Assembly (NCBI GenBank): GCA_026826555.1
Contig: JAKSZT010033094.1
Coordinates: 1,045,799-1,109,798 of the forward strand
Origin: Tolypeutes matacus
Taxonomy: Eukaryota; Chordata; Mammalia; Cingulata; Chlamyphoridae
DNA: 64,000 bases
Direction of reading: 5' to 3'
The position numbers and the translations under genes were made by a program. Within the stretch, counting starts at the first letter, position 1, and every line of letters begins with the position of its first letter. Shown here one piece after another: positions 35,362 through 46,640 of this stretch. Below the pieces are notes generated by a model. That model was not told the origin of the DNA and made no database searches. It saw only the letters and a list, made by a program, of their open reading frames with translations.

Positions 35362-35845
35362 TAGAAAAATATTATCTATATAAAATTTTGGCACACTTCT
35401 CCTTTATCTCTACCATTCAAATTTTAAGTTTAATTTTGCTCAAGTAAAAGCAGAATCACATATCTGACATGAGAACTAAATATATTTATATTTCACATCA
35501 TTAAATTAATATTATTTAATTAAATCAGGTATATCCTATTCTTTCTCAGGTACAGTAACTCATCTTTCCTACATGTTGTTTCCTTTTACTTTTATTTGTT
35601 GAGTAACTAATGAGTACTTTTTTTCACAATCAGTAATATCAGTGTGCATAACTGTAATTTATAGCATCCATAATTGGATTCATCATCAAATCTTCAATTC
35701 ATGTTCAAGTCTCCCTATTATGACACTTACATAATAAACCTTCAGATATTTTAATCAAACTTATACTTTCCAACATCAATTGTAAAAATTAAAATGTTAA
35801 TTTAAAGTATTATGAAAATTCCAGGCCAATCAATACTGGGCTCAT

Positions 35846-36290
35846 TTATAGGCATGCTGTTGTAAGAGATCCTTGGACAGCTACTGCTTCAATCTCAGCA
35901 TGACCCACTTTGAGCAGAGCCCCAACCTGGTAAGCAGCTCTAGCAGGAAAATTACTCTTGAAATACTGTTTGTAGATCTCATTGACAGCACTGAAATCAT
36001 TTATGTCAGCCAGCAAAACAGTTGTTTTTACCACCTTAGTGAAGTCAGTCTGCAACTTTCAGAATTTCATCGATGTTTTTAAGAGCTTGTTTAGCTTCTT
36101 CCATCACCCTTCCTGACACAATTTGTCCACTTAAAGGGTCCATGCCTAGCTGTCCAGGAACATAAATGGTCCTGTTGACTAACACAGCTTGGCTGTAAGG
36201 ACCAGTGGCTCCTGGGGCTTTCACAGTGCTAATCACCTTTCTGATCAAGGATGACATGGTGCCCCTCAGATAGGCAAGTGCCTAGACTCC
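35846..36290 (-). pseudogene. RIDA: RIDA (UK114/HRSP12) processed pseudogene
   Basis: Minus strand from ATG at 36257: MSSLIRKVISTVKAPGATGP continues with 70 residues matching RIDA, a reactive enamine/imine deaminase of 137 residues (from memory). A 2-bp deletion near 36052 shifts the frame. The second half ([18 protein letters not shown], then [20 protein letters not shown]) resumes in another frame and ends at 35846. There are no introns, so it is a retrocopy. The catalytic Arg of NFPAR remains, but the frameshift makes it a pseudogene. It lies antisense in intron 2 of the zinc-finger gene, 110 bp or so from the CALM2 retrocopy. Confidence 0.93.
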
Positions 36291-36399
36291 GGTGAGTCTC
36301 TTGAAATTTATTTATCCATTTGTCATCTATTTATGTATCATCTAACATCTGTTCTGGAAATGTTTAGAACAGGGTTGCCATATTTTATTTTTATTTATT

Positions 36400-37694
36400 T
36401 ATTTATTTTTAAATTAAAATTTTTTTAAATTGGAAAACAAATATACAACATGGAATGGATTTGAGGCAAATTGTGCCATAAGCAGATTTTCTTTTAAGTG
36501 GCTAAACAAAATTTAAAAAGCAAGTAACAATAAAAGAAAGTGTTTCTAGTATAGAATCAACAGTACAAAACAAAGTAGTGTACAAGTACCTGGATAATAT
36601 ACCCGTTTTGCAGTAGTGCAACTTTAAGTACATATTGTTGACTGTCCATAGTTCATGCAGAGTTACAACTCCACACTTCAACAACAACATGCTGACAGTT
36701 CCTAAAGAAAACTACTTTTAAAAAAAGGCATAACCCAGATGTTCCCTCATTTGACCAACTCCATCTAAGTTTAGATGTGCAGAAGGGTTTAGATATATCC
36801 AGAGTAAGCCACCTGCAACATGTTACTTGATCAATTTTCTAAAATAAGGTTTCAGGACAATGACAGTAAGATAAGGGAAGAAAACACGGAGAAATGAAAT
36901 CCTAATTACTATACATGCATATTCTTTTGACAGTAGGGGGAAACCTTTTACAGGTAAATTATAAGCAAAGTGAAGGCAAATAAACAATTTTGTACCAGAA
37001 ATTTAACACATTCTGTGCAACATCTTCACTTTGCTGTCATTGTTTGTATAAACTCTTCATAGTTTACTTGACCATCACCATCAAATCTGCTTCCCTGACC
37101 ATTTCATCAACTTCTTCATCTGTAACTTCTCTCCAAGGTTTGTCATCAAGTGGCGAAGCTCTGCTGCACTGATATAGCCATTGCCATTCTTATCAAATAC
37201 ATGGAATGCGTCTCTAATTTCTTCTTCTTTTTTTTAAATTTATTTTTTATTGTGGGTAAAAATCAAAATTTTCACAATACATACCAATATTTGTAAAATG
37301 ATACATAAATATATATGCATATATGTGCATTTGCTTAAAAAAATGTTATTTTTATATATATATATTTTTAAGAGGTGCTTAACTTACCTAAATATTACAC
37401 AGACCTACTTTACTGTCTGTGTCTTTCATTTTCCTTGCCATCTTAGCTAGAAATTCTGGAAAGTCAATTATGCCATTACCATCAGCATCTACTTCATTAA
37501 TCATGTCCTATAACTCTGCTTAACTGGGATTCTGCCCAAGAGACCTTGTTACAGTTTCCAGTTCCTTTATATTTATAGTTCTGTCACCATCCTTGTCAAA
37601 TAGTGAAAAAATGTCTTTGAATTCTCCAATCTGCTCTTCAGTCAGTTGGTCAGCCATGCTGCAAGCGTTACCGGTCTCCCAGATGCAATCCACC
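36400..37694 (-). pseudogene. CALM2: Calmodulin (CALM2-like) processed pseudogene
   Basis: Minus strand ATG at 37657 gives [22 protein letters not shown]-hand 1 with [12 protein letters not shown], then RSLGQNPS followed by a stop where the normal protein reads on. Further down, [12 protein letters not shown] and KMKDTDS segments, EEEIRDAF, and the final QTMTAK with stop at 37026-37028 are recognisable. An L1 tail is inserted at about 37229-37410, and a small deletion shifts the frame near EF-hand 4. There are no introns. About 600 bp of 3'UTR continues to 36400. Codon choice looks closest to CALM2, by memory. Antisense in intron 2. Confidence 0.92.
37229..37410 (-). mobile_element. L1 3'-terminal fragment inside the CALM2 retrocopy
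   Basis: After a T-rich lead the sequence (GGGTAAAAATCAAAATTTTC..., AT-rich, then AAGAGGTGCTTAA) matches the reverse of about 2965-3070 of the first L1 tail. It separates EEEIRD from KMKDTDS of the calmodulin reading. Confidence 0.75.
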
Positions 37695-38505
37695 ATATTG
37701 TTTTTTTGTTTTTTTTTTAATGGGTAAAAATCAAAATTCTCACAATACATACAAACATTTGCAAAATGATATATAAATATATATGCATATATGTGTATTT
37801 GGTTACAAAAATGTTATTTATATATATATATATATACATATATTTTAAGAGGTGCTTAGATTACCCAAAATATTACACGGAACCCACTGGGATTCCCATG
37901 TTGCCCACCTCCCACACCTCCCACCACATCCCACACAAACATCTCCCACAGTGTGGCCCACCACCCTCAATGAACTTACACATCCTGGAGCCTTGCCACC
38001 AACCATAGACCACAGTTCACACTGTAGACCACACTCTCTCCCACTCAGTTCTGAGTGATGTGTGCTGATTTAAAATGGCCTACATCCGTTGCCACAACAG
38101 TACTCAGGATAACCTCCAACTCCCAAAGAAGCCCCTGTATTTCAACTGCTCATCCCCTCCCTACCCCAAAAGTGTCAAGTGGCCACTGGCTCCACCTCAT
38201 TGTTATAATTTCTTCCATTGCTAGAATCACCATATGTGAACAATAGAATACCATCAAGTCCACTCTAGTCCATAGTTCTTCTCCCAGTCCTGAGGGGACT
38301 GGGATGGTGATGTCCACTGCAACTCCAAGTGAGAGAGGGCTTATATCCCATGGATATGGTGGGTGGGATGATCCTGCCTGCAGATGCAGGCCCTCTCCAT
38401 TCCCTGGGATGGCCATTGCCCATCGTTGTCTCCTCACCAGGTGACTTGGATGAGTCCATTGAGCTGTAGGGTAGGAGTTGCAGCTCCACCGATATTTCAT
38501 TATTG
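37695..38505 (-). mobile_element. L1 3'UTR fragment, about 800 bp
   Basis: This is the reverse of about 2330-3070 of the first L1 tail in continuous order, including the CCCACCTCCCACACCTCCC-type stretch and the ATCCCATGGATATGG segment. It starts with a T-rich run (37696-37719) at the 5' edge of the CALM2 retrocopy. ATTGTTTT occurs at both ends, a possible duplication. Confidence 0.8.
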
Positions 38506-39130
38506 TTTTATATTCTTTTTTATGTTCTTTATCATATTTTTATGCTTTTTATTTTTAATATTATTTTATATTTTATATCATGAACAGCCACCTAAGACAA
38601 TTTATTCCTTTACTTATTTCCTATATTTAGTTTTTCACCCCATTAGAATATGATCTTTTTGACCACTACGTCTTATCTTTGTTGCTTCTCCATCTCCAAC
38701 ACTCAGAATAGTTCTGGGAACTCGGTGAATATTTTTTGAACCTTCAAGTAAGTGGATTCAATATTTTTCCAATAATTATTCTGCTTGAGGGACTATGCTG
38801 AGTCTTTATACCATATTAAAAAGAGAAGCATATTCTTTTCTTGTGGAAATTATATAGTTTTGGTGGTGATTATGTTTATTGGATTCTTTTTGAAAATAAC
38901 AGCAAACCAATGTGGAGATACAGAATCTCACCCTCTTTGGAAGTATGGAGGAATCTTCAGTCTCTTTGAATTTGAGTGTTGGCATATATAACCGAGGTTT
39001 CAAGAGTTAGCCCTTTGATAGTGAAGGATTGCCATGATTCTGTGTTCCAGATTCCTTTGGCTGACCATCAGTGTTTACCTTATTCTTCTTTGGTAGAAAA
39101 AATCTATTTTTATCTTTTTCCTGAAAACAG
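38506..39130 (+). other. Intron 2, right end
   Basis: No repeat or gene recognised between the L1 tail and the KRAB-B acceptor AAAACAG. Confidence 0.5.
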
Positions 39131-39226
39131 GACTTCAGATCCGCAAATCAGATGTGCTTTCCCAGTTGGAGCGAGGAAAGGAACTGTGGAGAGAAGGAAT
39201 AGGACTTTTCCAAAACCAGAGTCCAG
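39131..39226 (+). CDS. KRAB-B box exon
   Basis: 96 bp between AAACAG and GTGAGT, a typical KRAB-B length. It reads G-LQIRKSDVLSQLERGKELW and on to FQNQSP, containing the KRAB-B hallmark of a hydrophobic-LE-x-G-x-ELW core. Phase 1 in and phase 1 out match both neighbours. KRAB-B strengthens the repression given by KRAB-A. Confidence 0.9.
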
Positions 39227-39750
39227 GTGAGTTCTAGGAACCTGTGCTTTTGTACAAGTAGAAATCTGCTCAGTAAGTGAGTGTGTTTTTGGAAATATCA
39301 ATTGAGGAATTCCTTAAATGAGTTATATTTTCAGAAATGTAAGTGAGGATAGTGGGGAAATTTTCCTCACATTTGGTCATTTTTCCATACACTTATCAAT
39401 CTCTATTTATGTGCCTTTGGCTTTATGGAAATGGATATTCATGTACTTTTTTACTTAAGGTGTCACGTAATCGTCCTTATCCTGGTCCTCCTCTTTGAAT
39501 GTTTTCTTTCTCTTTACTCTTGCCAACATACTATCTTCTTTTTATTTTTCTCATATTTTAATATTGAAAATCCTTTCTAATTGTCAGTGTCCTATAATGT
39601 ATTCTACTGCTTGGAATATTCCTTAATTTGATATTTTTTCCTCACTAAGGAACATACTCACAGGGATATTTGGGTCTTTTCAACATTTTCATTCTCCTAA
39701 TACTAGCCAAATGATTTATTGTTTTTTTTTTTTTTTTTGTATTATCTCAG
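39227..39750 (+). other. Intron 3
   Basis: GTGAGT to TTATCTCAG with a long T run (about 39722-39738) before the acceptor. Nothing else recognised. Confidence 0.6.
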
Positions 39751-39833
39751 GTAGGAAACGTGGCCTTAAAAAACAAGAACTGATAACCATACGAAATGTC
39801 TGGAGAAAAGATGCATCTACTATAATTTCATTG
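39751..39833 (+). CDS. KRAB-ZNF linker exon
   Basis: 83 bp between CTCAG and GTAAGC, phase 1 in and phase 0 out. It encodes RKRGLKKQELITIRNVWRKD and ASTIISL, residues 80-106. Similar extra linker exons with a 'KKQE...RKDAST' pattern occur in the ZNF705/ZNF596 group, from memory, which helps place the gene. Confidence 0.82.
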
Positions 39834-40283
39834 GTAAGCTTCATGGATGTAAATTTTTGTCTTCAAAATTGATAACTAGGAATGGAATAAATTAGGAATA
39901 CATTACAATCACCAAGTAAAGTTGGTATTAAAGGCTAATTGAGCAGAAAGTCTGTGATATTTTGAATTTAGGGAAAAATTGACTTGAACACAGAACCATA
40001 ACCTGAGTTCTTATAAAAAGTTGCATAAACTTGGCTCATATACCTAATATTGAAGCATCATACAGTATTCAAAATTAATCAGATAGTTCTGCAGTTAAGA
40101 TGCTAGAAAAGTTAAAGTCTCTGTGTATGCAGGAGAATGATGTGTTTATATAGCTAACATGGGGAAGATTTTAATTGGAGAGTATCACTGAATGATTATT
40201 TGAGAATTCATATGTTATAGAAAAAATTAAATGAAAGTCTGTGAACAGACCTTTTAAATCTCTCATCTGCTTCCCAAATGCAG
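39834..40283 (+). other. Intron 4
   Basis: Short intron between GTAAGC and AATGCAG. No repeats recognised. Confidence 0.6.
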
Positions 40284-41585
40284 AACTCTCACATTCCAAA
40301 GAATCCCTTTAAATGTAATGATTTGCAAGAAGAATTCACCCATAGATCCACAGTTTCTCAACATGTGCTAATTCAGAAGGGAAAGAAACCCCGTTTCAGC
40401 AAACTATTTGGAAAAGCCATCAGTGACCAGTCATCTTTTACTCAATGTAAGCAAGCCCACACTAGAAGTAAATCATATGACTATCATGTAAGTGGTAAAG
40501 CCTTTATTCATGCCTCTGGCCTTAGACGATACAATGGACCCAACAATGGAGAGAAACCCTATGAATGTCACCTATGTGGGAAAGCTTTCACTCACTGTTC
40601 TTCTCTTAGACGACATGAGATAACTCATACTGGAGAGAAACCCTATGAATGTCATCGATGTGGAAAAGCCTTCACTCATCGTTCTTACCTTAGGCAACAT
40701 GAGAGAATTCACAATGGAGAGAAATCATATGAATGCCATCTGTGTGGGAAAGCCTTCACACACTGCTCTAGCCTTAGGCAACATGAGAGGATTCACACTG
40801 GAGAGAAACCCTATGAATGTCATCTCTGTGGGAAAGCTTTCACCAATTGTTCTGGCCTTAGACAACATGAGAGTACTCATACCGGAGAGAAACCGTATCA
40901 ATGTCATCTTTGTGGGAAAGCTTTCACTCAGCATTCTACCCTTAGATTACATGAGAGAATTCACACTGGAGAGAAACCATATGAATGCCATCTATGTGGG
41001 AAAGCTTTCAGGACATGTTCTTATCTTAGAAACCATGAGAGAACACACACTGGAGAGAAACCCTATGAATGTCATCTTTGCGGGAAAGCTTTCATGAACC
41101 GTTCCCACCTTAGGCAACATGAAAGGACACACACTGGAGAGAAACCCTATGAATGTCATCTATGTGGAAAAGCCTTCACTCATTCTTCAACTCTTAGGCA
41201 ACATGAGAAAACTCACAATGGAGAAAAACCATATGAATGCCATCTGTGTGGGAAAGCCTTCACCCACTGTTTTACCCTAAGAGAACATGAGAGGACTCAC
41301 ACTGGAGAGAAACCTTATAAATGTCATCTATGTGGGAAAGCATTCACTGGTTGTTCTGGCCTTAGACAACATGAGAGAACTCATACTGGAGAGAAACCCT
41401 ATGAATGCCATCTATGTGGGAAAGCCTTCACTACATGTTCCCATCTTAGAGTTCATGAGAGAACGCACACTGGAGAGAAACCCTATGAATGTCATCTATG
41501 TGGAAAAGCCTTCACCAACTGTTCTGACCTTAGAAAACACGAGAGAATTCACAATGAGGAGAAACCACATGAATGTGGTCTATGA
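40284..41585 (+). CDS. KRAB zinc-finger protein, terminal exon with 12 C2H2 fingers (539-aa protein)
   Basis: With exons 33503-33514, 35188-35314, 39131-39226 and 39751-39833 this gives a 1620-nt frame, 539 residues. Three degenerate fingers (about residues 115-195) lack Cys or His ligands. Twelve intact C2H2 fingers follow at residues 199-529, each 28 residues apart with CHLCGKAF and mostly TGEKP linkers. Predicted contacts (-1,2,3,6) are HSSR, HSYQ, HSSQ, NSGQ, QSTL, TSYN, NSHQ, HSTQ, HFTE, GSGQ, TSHV and NSDK. The protein should be a nuclear sequence-specific repressor via TRIM28. The stop falls where finger 13 would have its second Cys. It resembles ZNF596/ZNF705 genes, but orthology is not shown. 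No disabling change is visible in the coding exons. Confidence 0.92.
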   Translation, partial: NSHIPKNPFKCNDLQEEFTHRSTVSQHVLIQKGKKPRFSKLFGKAISDQSSFTQCKQAHTRSKSYDYHVSGKAFIHASGLRRYNGPNNGEKPYECHLCGKAFTHCSSLRRHEITHTGEKPYECHRCGKAFTHRSYLRQHERIHNGEKSYECHLCGKAFTHCSSLRQHERIHTGEKPYECHLCGKAFTNCSGLRQHESTHTGEKPYQCHLCGKAFTQHSTLRLHERIHTGEKPYECHLCGKAFRTCSYLRNHERTHTGEKPYECHLCGKAFMNRSHLRQHERTHTGEKPYECHLCGKAFTHSSTLRQHEKTHNGEKPYECHLCGKAFTHCFTLREHERTHTGEKPYKCHLCGKAFTGCSGLRQHERTHTGEKPYECHLCGKAFTTCSHLRVHERTHTGEKPYECHLCGKAFTNCSDLRKHERIHNEEKPHECGL

Positions 41586-42240
41586 GGGTAAGCTTTCACT
41601 TGTTATGGCCTTAGTCGACATGAGAGAACTTGCACTTGAAAGAAACTATGAATGTCCTTGTATGAATGGGGAAATCTTAAATTTATTTTTGTAAACTTAG
41701 ACAACATGAGAGAACCCAACTTGAAGGGAAATCCTATAAAAGGCATGCATATGGGAAAGTCATGAGAGTTCTGACCATAGGTGTTATGACAGCACTCAGT
41801 AAAAATGTTCTGTATATAGGAAAGATTGCAGCCATAAAATTAACCTTTAGTACAGCATGGAACTCACACAATGAAGAAACACTGTTTGTTATCAACATGG
41901 AAGAGTGTTTCATCATCCTTACTACTTCAGCTATTTTTAGCGAATTCGTACTGAAAATAATTCATACAAATGTCAGCTGTGTAGCAAAACCTTTTGTTAA
42001 TGGTGTTATGATATACAAATTGAGGGAGCTAACAAATATTTGTAGTAAAGGTAGGGAAATCTTTATTGTTCTAAGTTATAAACAAACCAGAGAAATGATA
42101 TGTAAGAGAAATTCTATGTCTGTAATCCGGGAATATCTCAATTTATATTATCCTTTAAATGAAATGAGTGAACACAATGGGAAAGAAATACTAGTTTTGT
42201 AATTAATGTTTACAGCCATTTAGTGAAGGCCCAACCTTGA
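41586..42240 (+). pseudogene. Decayed zinc fingers downstream of the stop (now 3'UTR)
   Basis: Immediately after the TGA the same frame continues with AFTCYGLSRHERT, then broken pieces such as LRQHERTQ (41695-41715) and YKCQLCSKTF-like sequence near 41962-41990. These are remnants of further fingers with stops and frameshifts. The array was once longer. Confidence 0.75.
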
Positions 42241-43529
42241 TGCACAAAAGAAAATTCAGTGTAGTAGTAACTACTAAAAAAAAAAAAAAAAATCATGAAA
42301 ACTCTCTTTTAGAAGGACAGAACCCCTAGGGGGAGTGCCACATAATTTATGCTAGAAAAGTTATTCAAAGAAAACCATGAGAAATCATTTATTCATACAG
42401 TACCACTTCTAGGGTATGTAAGAATTCATGCTATTTAAAACACTCTCAGGGTAATAAATGAAGGGAAGTCTTAAGTGAGCGTTCATTCCTAGTAGCATTA
42501 ATATTCCTCCAGTGAGGAGGCAGCCATCCTGAACGTAAACCGTCAGCTGGATTTCACATCAGAAAACTAAGACTAGAAAATAACAATTTTATAGGTATCC
42601 AACTCAGCAAAACATCCAGAATTTTGAAAAAGCCTTATGATTGAAAATATGTAGCAAATCAATGTAGGATTGTGAGGTGACCTGGAAATATTGAATAAAC
42701 AATTTTGTAAGAATATGAAATGAGATTTAACTCAATAGATTAGTATTTGCATATAAAGAAGCAACAAAAGTTGTTGCTGAAAAATCTATTAGCTAAGTCC
42801 TAGTTTTTAAAATGTAGCTCTAAATAGAAATATTTAGATAAGTCAGATAATAATTTTGAATGTAAACACATGTATAGAACAGAAAATTATATGTCTCATC
42901 TTGATATTGCAACTAGTATGTGCATATCAGGGATGTAGACACATATGGATAAATAAGCATACTTTAGAAGTCTGATAGTACATAAGTTCTCCTTTTCAAT
43001 TGCCATTTAATATTGGCATCAAAACTCAGGAAAGAATTAGAAATTAACATTTAATAAAAGAAAATAAAGTGTTTCAGCCCTGGAGAATTATGCATACGTT
43101 AAGAAAATTTGCCAGAATCTGGAATCTGGCAGTGTATTATTCCGTATATCAGAATGCCTTATACACATGTGCAGAAGACTTCGGAAAAAATGGTGGATTT
43201 CTCTATACTACCAGGATTACAAGACTGGGTCTCTTGTACTCATTTGTAATTGATAATTACCTCTTTCTCATGTGGCAAAGTGAGAACCTTGAAGTTTATA
43301 ATTAATTAGTCCATGTGTCATCCACCCCCCTTTATCTATGTACTTTTGTTTGAATATTTCATATTAATGGATATTCAAGTTCAGTAATCTTGGCTTCTAT
43401 ATGTAATATCTCTTAACCTCACCAATTGAGTTTATCCATAGAATATAGTTTGCTAAACTTTGTGCTATTGTATTTCTCCATTTTTTCATATATACTTTAA
43501 TCATTTCCTTAATTTTATGTACAGACTAT
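42241..43529 (+). other. Probable 3'UTR and downstream sequence with AATAAA signals
   Basis: AATAAA hexamers at 42453-42458, 42694-42699 and 43053-43058 are candidate polyadenylation signals for the zinc-finger gene. The open frame at 43069-43305 has no family features. Confidence 0.45.
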
Positions 43530-43945
43530 CTTGGTTTCTAGACTGCTAGAACAAATACCATACAATGGATTGGCTTAACAACAAAAATTGATTGGATCAT
43601 GATTTCAGAGGCTAGAAAGAAGCCTTGCTTTCTTCCCAGAGACTATGGTTTTCTGGTGCTGGCTTGCCATTAATCTTTGGAGTTCCTTGGCTTTCCTGTC
43701 ACATGGTGATACTCTCTTTTTTTCTCTTTTGTGTTCTAATGATTTTCAGTTTCTGTTCCTCCCCTTGCTTTCTTTTCATAACATGTCCAGTTACAGGATT
43801 AAGGCTGAATCTCATTCAGTTGGGTGACAACTTAACTAAAATAACATCTTCAAAGGGTCCTGTTTACAGTGGGTTCACACTTCCAGGAATGGATTAAGAT
43901 TAAGAACGTATTTTTCAGGGGTACATAATTCAACCTGCTACAGAT
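43530..43945. mobile_element. Interspersed repeat of unassigned family, copy 2
   Basis: Related to 31118-31540 by shared order of short blocks (CTGCTAGAA..., CACATGG, GGATTAAGGCTGAATC). Family unknown. Confidence 0.45.
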
Positions 43946-44619
43946 ACTTCTAACTCCAACCTCAAGATATACCTGTATCTGTTGGTCTTGTCTTTTTTTC
44001 CTATTGATTATTCATCACATTCCCTGATGGTTTTCACAGATCATGTTTTTTAATTGTATGTCAATGTTTAATAATCAGGCAGAGATTGAAGAGGAAGTCA
44101 TTTTCACCAAAGAGGTTGGCTTTTGCCTCTTAGGCAGAGAAAGGCAGGGCTTACAACTTTCTTTCTCTCAGGAATTGAACTGCACTCTATATTATAGCTT
44201 TGATTCTAGTAATGCTAATCTAATTGGCTTAAAGCCTTAAAGGTCATTTTTCTTCTGAATTTATTGTAGGCACATTCCTGTAGTTGGATGTTATCTTCAC
44301 AGAACCATGGAAATAGAGAATATATGATACTGCCTTTCTTGTGCAGCCCCCAGCATGTGGAGAAAATAATCCCAGAGTTTGTGGATTCTCTGGATTTCAA
44401 TCCAACCGCAACATGCTGACAGTCCGCCTGTTTGTTTTTATGCCCTAGTAGTGTCTTTCTGCCTGATTTTCATTGTCTACACAAAGCCAATTCTTCCATG
44501 TGTGGAAATGCTTGGGGATCTCTCCTCCCCTCACAAGGTCTCCTTCCTTTCTGGAGTGTTAGTTCATGTAATTCTCTCTTTTTGCATAATCCCCTGGTCC
44601 TTAAAACATGCATTTTAAA
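43946..44619. other. Unassigned stretch
   Basis: No gene or named repeat. Short open frames lack features. Confidence 0.4.
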
Positions 44620-45966
44620 ATCAGTTTTATTGAAACATATTCACAAACCATATAGTCCATCTAAAGTGTACAATCAGTGGCATTTGGTATCATCACAGCA
44701 TTTTCATTACTCCAAAAAAGGAAAAGAAAAAACAGCAGAAAGCAAAAACAAACAAAAGCTACCGCTTTGTATTCACCTTTCAATCTCTTTATCCTTCTCT
44801 TGCCATGCATAACTGCTAATCTATTTCCATCTCTATAATTTATTTATATTTACATTTTGTGTAGATGGAATCAAACAATATGTAATACTTTTTGTCTAGT
44901 TTCTTTCACTTAGCATAGTTCCTTTTTTTTAACCTTCAATGGAAAGCTATATATTTACTATACACTACTGTCCCTAGTTTTCTCTAGTTGTATATTTGCC
45001 CAAATATCACCCTGATATTAATATCTTCTAACATTAACGTACATTTGTTCTGTTGCAGAGAAAAACATTCTTTTATGTGCTCTGTTAACCCTACTGATTT
45101 TTCACAAGAGAGTAAGCTATGCTATAATCCTGTTTCATTTTTCAGCTTTCCTTCTAGTGATGTATAAGACCTTAGACTCTCCCTTTCAACCACTGGCATA
45201 CCCATGTACGACACTTTGATGTGATTTTACCATTTCTATTCATTTCTAAACATTTATAAAGAAACTTTTTAATTCTGCAGATTAAACCTCAGCTTTCCAT
45301 TCTCTAATCTCATTCTATTTTCTGGTGATTTACGTTCTAGTTATTAACTCCAAGAGTTTTCTCATTATATTTAGTTCATTATGGTGAAATACAATATTTG
45401 TCCTTGTGTCTGGCTTGCTTCACTCAACATAATGTCCTCCATATTCATCCATATTGTCTTATGCTTCAAGATTTCATTTCTTCTTACAGATTTTCCATCA
45501 TGTATATATACCACAGTTTGTTTATCCATTCATCAGTTGATGGACACCTGGGTTGTTTTCCATCTTTTGGCAATTGTGAACAATGCTGTCTATAGATGTC
45601 TGTTCATTTCCCTGCTCTCAGTTCTTTTGGGTATGGACTAGTAGTGGTATTGCTGGGTCACGTGGCAGATGTTTATTTAACTTCCTTAGGAACTGCCAAA
45701 TAGACTTCCACAGCAGCTGTACCATTCTACATTCCCACTAACAGTGAATAAGTGTTCCTATCTTTCCACATCCTCTCCAACACTTGTAGTTGTCTGTTTT
45801 TTTTTTTTTTAATAGTGTCCATTCTATTAGGTTTGAAATGATATCTCATTGTTACTTTGATTTGCATTTCCTTAATAGCTAGTGATGCTGAACATTTTTT
45901 CATGGTTTTTTTCTTGACCATTTGTATTTCTTCTTTGGACAAATATTTAGTCATGTCTTTGTCCAT
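44620..45966 (-). mobile_element. L1 3' end (3'UTR and ORF2 C-terminus)
   Basis: 44620-45375 reads as an L1 tail in reverse (GTTTTATTGAAACATATTCACAAACC...). 45380-45966 reads in reverse as the ORF2 end, including MRYHFKPNRMDTIKK and SKEEIQMVKK. Frameshifts are present. Confidence 0.7.
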
Positions 45967-46299
45967 TTTTTAATCTGCAACCCAAGGGTTCCCATTACAC
46001 CTCACTAATGGTCCATTAGGGCGTGTCAGTAAGAGCTCAATGCAAAAATCATGTTTTGTTAGTAATCAAAGAACTATTACTATCCTCAAATCTATAAGAC
46101 TCATGGGCACTGCCATTCTGAGGGACCAGTTGTGGAAAACCAGTCTTGAAGAGATGAATTTTGTAAAAATTTTAATTGTAAGCATCCATATATGTAGGCT
46201 TTCAGCCCACATGATATATAATTTTAAAAGCTTGAGTTTGTTTTCCTACTAAAATTGGGATTATTGGAATTATATGTTGTCACCACTACAATTCACATA
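45967..46299. other. Unassigned stretch
   Basis: Between two L1 pieces. Nothing recognised. Confidence 0.4.
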
Positions 46300-46640
46300 T
46301 TATGTAATATTGAAAGATGAATGATTTGTCTTTATTTTTTTTTTTTTTAAAGATTTTATTTCTTTATTCATTTATCCCCCCCTTGCTGCTTGTGCTCACT
46401 GGGTCAGCTAACCACGCCGTGCGGGCGGGCTTGCCTTCACCAGGAGGTCCCGGGAACCGAACCTGGGGCCTCCCATATGGTAAACGGGAGCCCTACTGAT
46501 TGAGCCACAGCCGCTTCCCAATGATTTGCCTTTAAATTTGAGGCCAGACAAGGATGACTTCTCACCACTATATCGCAATTATGTATTACGTTGAAAGATT
46601 GAGACCAAGGAGAGGATGTCCTCTCTCAACACTGCTATTT
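46300..46640 (+). repeat. Left copy of a ~139-bp direct repeat (old L1 ORF2), split by a SINE
   Basis: From TTATGTAATATTGAAAGATG to CACTGCTATTT it matches 51212-51350 at roughly 90 per cent by eye once the SINE at 46335-46519 is removed. The sequence itself resembles decayed L1 ORF2 around the RQGCPLSP region. Confidence 0.75.
46335..46519 (-). mobile_element. DAS-type tRNA-derived SINE
   Basis: Near-identical to 3140-3337 and 21595-21783. The duplication AATGATTTG(T/C)CTTTA lies at 46320-46334 and 46520-46534. Confidence 0.93.

Noticed and set aside
36990..37172. Plus-strand open frame over 37 kb
   Set aside because: Shadow of the calmodulin retrocopy.
40560..41552. Regular 84-bp tandem repeat that could look like a minisatellite or array
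   Set aside because: It encodes C2H2 fingers in frame with conserved ligands, so it is coding repeat structure.
43069..43305. 78-codon open frame downstream of the zinc-finger gene as a further exon
   Set aside because: No splice sites in a suitable place and no zinc-finger or other motif.
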